Made by a program: the position numbers and the translations under genes. Shown piece by piece: positions 62,466 to 64,000 of a stretch of 64,000 nt of DNA. The notes below the pieces were generated by a model. The model was not told the origin of the DNA. It did not search any database and saw only the letters and a program-made list of their open reading frames with translations. The stretch is taken from NCBI GenBank assembly GCA_963788145.1, contig CAWBFQ010000006.1, positions 1-64,000 on the forward strand, in the 5' to 3' direction. Source of the DNA: UTCFX2 sp963788145 (GTDB taxonomy: Bacteria; Chloroflexota; Anaerolineae; Anaerolineales; UBA4823). Positions within the stretch are counted from its first letter, which is position 1. The number at the start of each line of letters is the position of its first letter.

Positions 62466-64000
62466 ATGACTGACCTGTTCAGAACGAGTGAAATCGCAGC
62501 AGAAGGATTGGACGATACCCCCGATCTACACGATCCAAATCTGTATATCAATCGGGAGTTGAGCCTGCTCGAGTTTCATCGCCGTGTTCTGGAAGAAGCA
62601 AAAGACGCAAACAATCCTCTCCTGGAGCGGGTTAAGTTCTTGGCGATCGTCGGTTCCAATCTGGACGAGTTTTTTATGGTGCGTGTAGTTGGATTGAAGA
62701 AGCAGGTGGCTGCCGGTGTTGTCGATCTGCCCGCAGATGGCACGCCTCCAGCGGTTGCTTTGGCTGAGATCCGTAAGGTTGCCTCCCAATTGATGCACCA
62801 GGCTCGCGATTTATTTCAGAAATGAGTTGCATCCACAGCTAAATAAAGCCGGTATCCACATTCTGGATTATGTTGCTCTTAGCGAAAGGCAAAAAGAAAA
62901 TGTGGATAATTATTTCGATGAGATTGTTTCAAAAGTAGTCACGCCCCTGGCTGTTGATCCAGGCCATCCGTTCCCACATATCTCCAATTTGAGCCTCAAT
63001 CTGGCTGTTGCTCTGAATGATCAAAACGGGTTGGAGCGTTTCGCTCGCATCAAAGTCCCAATTAATAAACTGCCGCGGCTTGTGCCGATCAAACGGTCAT
63101 CTGGCAGTATCAAAAGGGATGGTACACCGCCGCAAAACCATTATTTTGTCTGGCTCGAACAGGTGATCGCGGCAAACATGGAAAAACTCTTCCCTGGTAT
63201 GGAGATCATTTCTGCACATCCGTTTCGGGTTACCCGTGATGCGGATATGGTGATCCAGGAATTGGAGGCTGCAGACCTATTAGAGACAATGGAGCACTCT
63301 GTCAGGCAGCGCCAATTTGGTTCGGTGACGCGCCTCTCGATCGATGATCAGATGCCTGCCCGGTTGCGCGAAATTCTGATCGAAAACTTGGAAGTCGATC
63401 CGCAGCGACATTTATTCCCTCAATTGGCCAATGGGTATTACCGACTTGATGAGCCTCTATTCGATCGATCGGTTAGATCTAAAAGACATCCCATGCGGGC
63501 TGCCATTCCGGCGGTATTGAGGATAGATCAGCGCGAAGGAAACATCTTCGCTGCCATCCGAAAAGGAGATATCCTCATCCACCACCCGTATGATTCGTTC
63601 AAACCGGTGGTAGATTTCCTCCAACAAGCCGCTAACGATCCGGACGTGTTGGCGATTAAACAAACGCTTTACCGGGTTGGTCGAAACTCACCCGTGGTCC
63701 AGGCTCTTCCTCGAAGCTCGTCAGAACGGAAAAGAAGTCGCCGTTTTGGTAGAGCTGAAAGCCCGCTTTGATGAGGAAAGCAATATCAGTTGGGCCAAGA
63801 TGCTGGAAAAAGAGGGGGTCCATGTCATTTATGGTTTGCTGGGATTGAAAACCCATTCCAAGGTAGCTCTGGTGGTGCGTAAAGAAGGTGAGCATATCCG
63901 CCGCTACTTGCATCTGGCGACCGGTAACTATAACGCTGTCACGGCTCAACTCTATGAAGATATCGGTATGTTCACCTGCGACGAGGAGATTGGGGCGGAT
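62466..64000 (+). CDS. ppk1: Polyphosphate kinase PPK1, two frameshifts, cut by window end
   Basis: Makes polyphosphate from ATP. The N-domain (YINRELSLLEFHRRVLEEAK, FLAIVGSNLDEFFMVRVVGL) runs to a TGA at 62823-62825 caused by one extra base; the next frame resumes ELHPQLNKAGIHILDY. The head domain and first phospholipase-D-like domain follow (HPYDSFKPVVDFLQQAAND, VLAIKQTLYRVG). Near 63705 the frame shifts again to EVAVLVELKARFDEESNISW, IYGLLGLKTHSKVALV and HLATGNYNAVTAQLYEDIG. The window ends before the second catalytic His motif. 28 nt after PPK2. Confidence 0.9.

Noticed and set aside
62823..62825. In-frame TGA in ppk1 as selenocysteine
   Set aside because: Although tRNA-Sec is present, PPK1 is not a selenoprotein and the conserved sequence resumes in another frame (ELHPQLNKAG), so this is a one-base shift.

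Overview
The window looks like a chromosome segment from a Chloroflexota bacterium of the Anaerolineae type, probably a metagenome-derived contig. The grounds are the gene content: a secreted NBR1-Ig-like domain protein, DUF951, a complete late F420 pathway (cofC, cofD, cofE, npdG) with an F420-type LLM oxidoreductase, a tungsten-type aldehyde:ferredoxin oxidoreductase, a Mo-hydroxylase/SsnA module, tRNA-Sec, and NrfHA. Promoters are mostly sigma70-like with consensus -35/-10 hexamers.

Layout. 1-5968 (minus): oligopeptide/dipeptide ABC transporter operon oppABCDF, driven by a near-consensus promoter at 6136-6163; every gene has a reading-frame break. 6310-10024: small Cys-rich protein, then kbl, a prephenate dehydrogenase-like gene, an HD protein and a site-2-protease homologue lacking its first zinc histidine. 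10130-10340: likely small structured RNA. 10510-18115: secreted LruC/DUF11 protein, DUF951, NBR1-Ig lipoprotein, rsmI, bifunctional PGI/PMI, PAP2 phosphatase, MobA-like NTP transferase, conserved hypothetical.

18313-23034 is the accessory region and the most unusual part. An intact tRNA-Asn is followed by four small AT-rich genes or gene cassettes, all on the plus strand (162-aa membrane-anchored protein, DUF4145, FRG-domain protein, TPR-array protein). Each is followed by a copy of the same ~60-nt repeat. The last repeat runs straight into a second copy of the tRNA-Asn 3' half and a terminator. This is the signature of a tRNA-targeted integrated element built as an array of cassettes; no recombinase is present in it.

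23110-36135: orphan protein, carboxyl-methyltransferase family enzyme, membrane C11 (clostripain) peptidase, FmdB zinc ribbon, TPR protein, M50 protease, tRNA-Sec, metallopeptidase, glnA, then a TtuA-like PP-loop ATPase, a ThiS/MoaD-like sulfur carrier and an aldehyde:ferredoxin oxidoreductase as one unit. 36338-47566 (minus) is a long co-directional cluster reading FAD subunit, Mo-hydroxylase, Nudix, SsnA, NpdG, CofE, a pyrophosphatase-nitroreductase fusion, CofD, CofC and an LLM oxidoreductase. It joins molybdenum heterocycle/purine oxidation to F420 synthesis and use, and its 5' leader is riboswitch-like. 47916-54259: M20 dipeptidase, DUF1385, WD40 lipoprotein, proBA. 54622-57978: LolD/FtsX-type ABC exporter. 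58135-59990: nrfHA (nitrite ammonification) with an FNR-like operator at about -41.5 and a Crp/FNR regulator next to it. 60844-64000: polyphosphate kinases PPK2, PPK2, PPK1 (the last truncated by the window end).

Quality note: at least 15 genes carry frameshifts or nonsense codons while the protein on both sides of each break stays family-like. Breaks are dense at 1-9 kb, present at 17-29 kb and 54-64 kb, and absent from about 29.7 to 54 kb. Many are probably sequence or assembly errors, but real decay of the opp operon cannot be excluded from the sequence alone.
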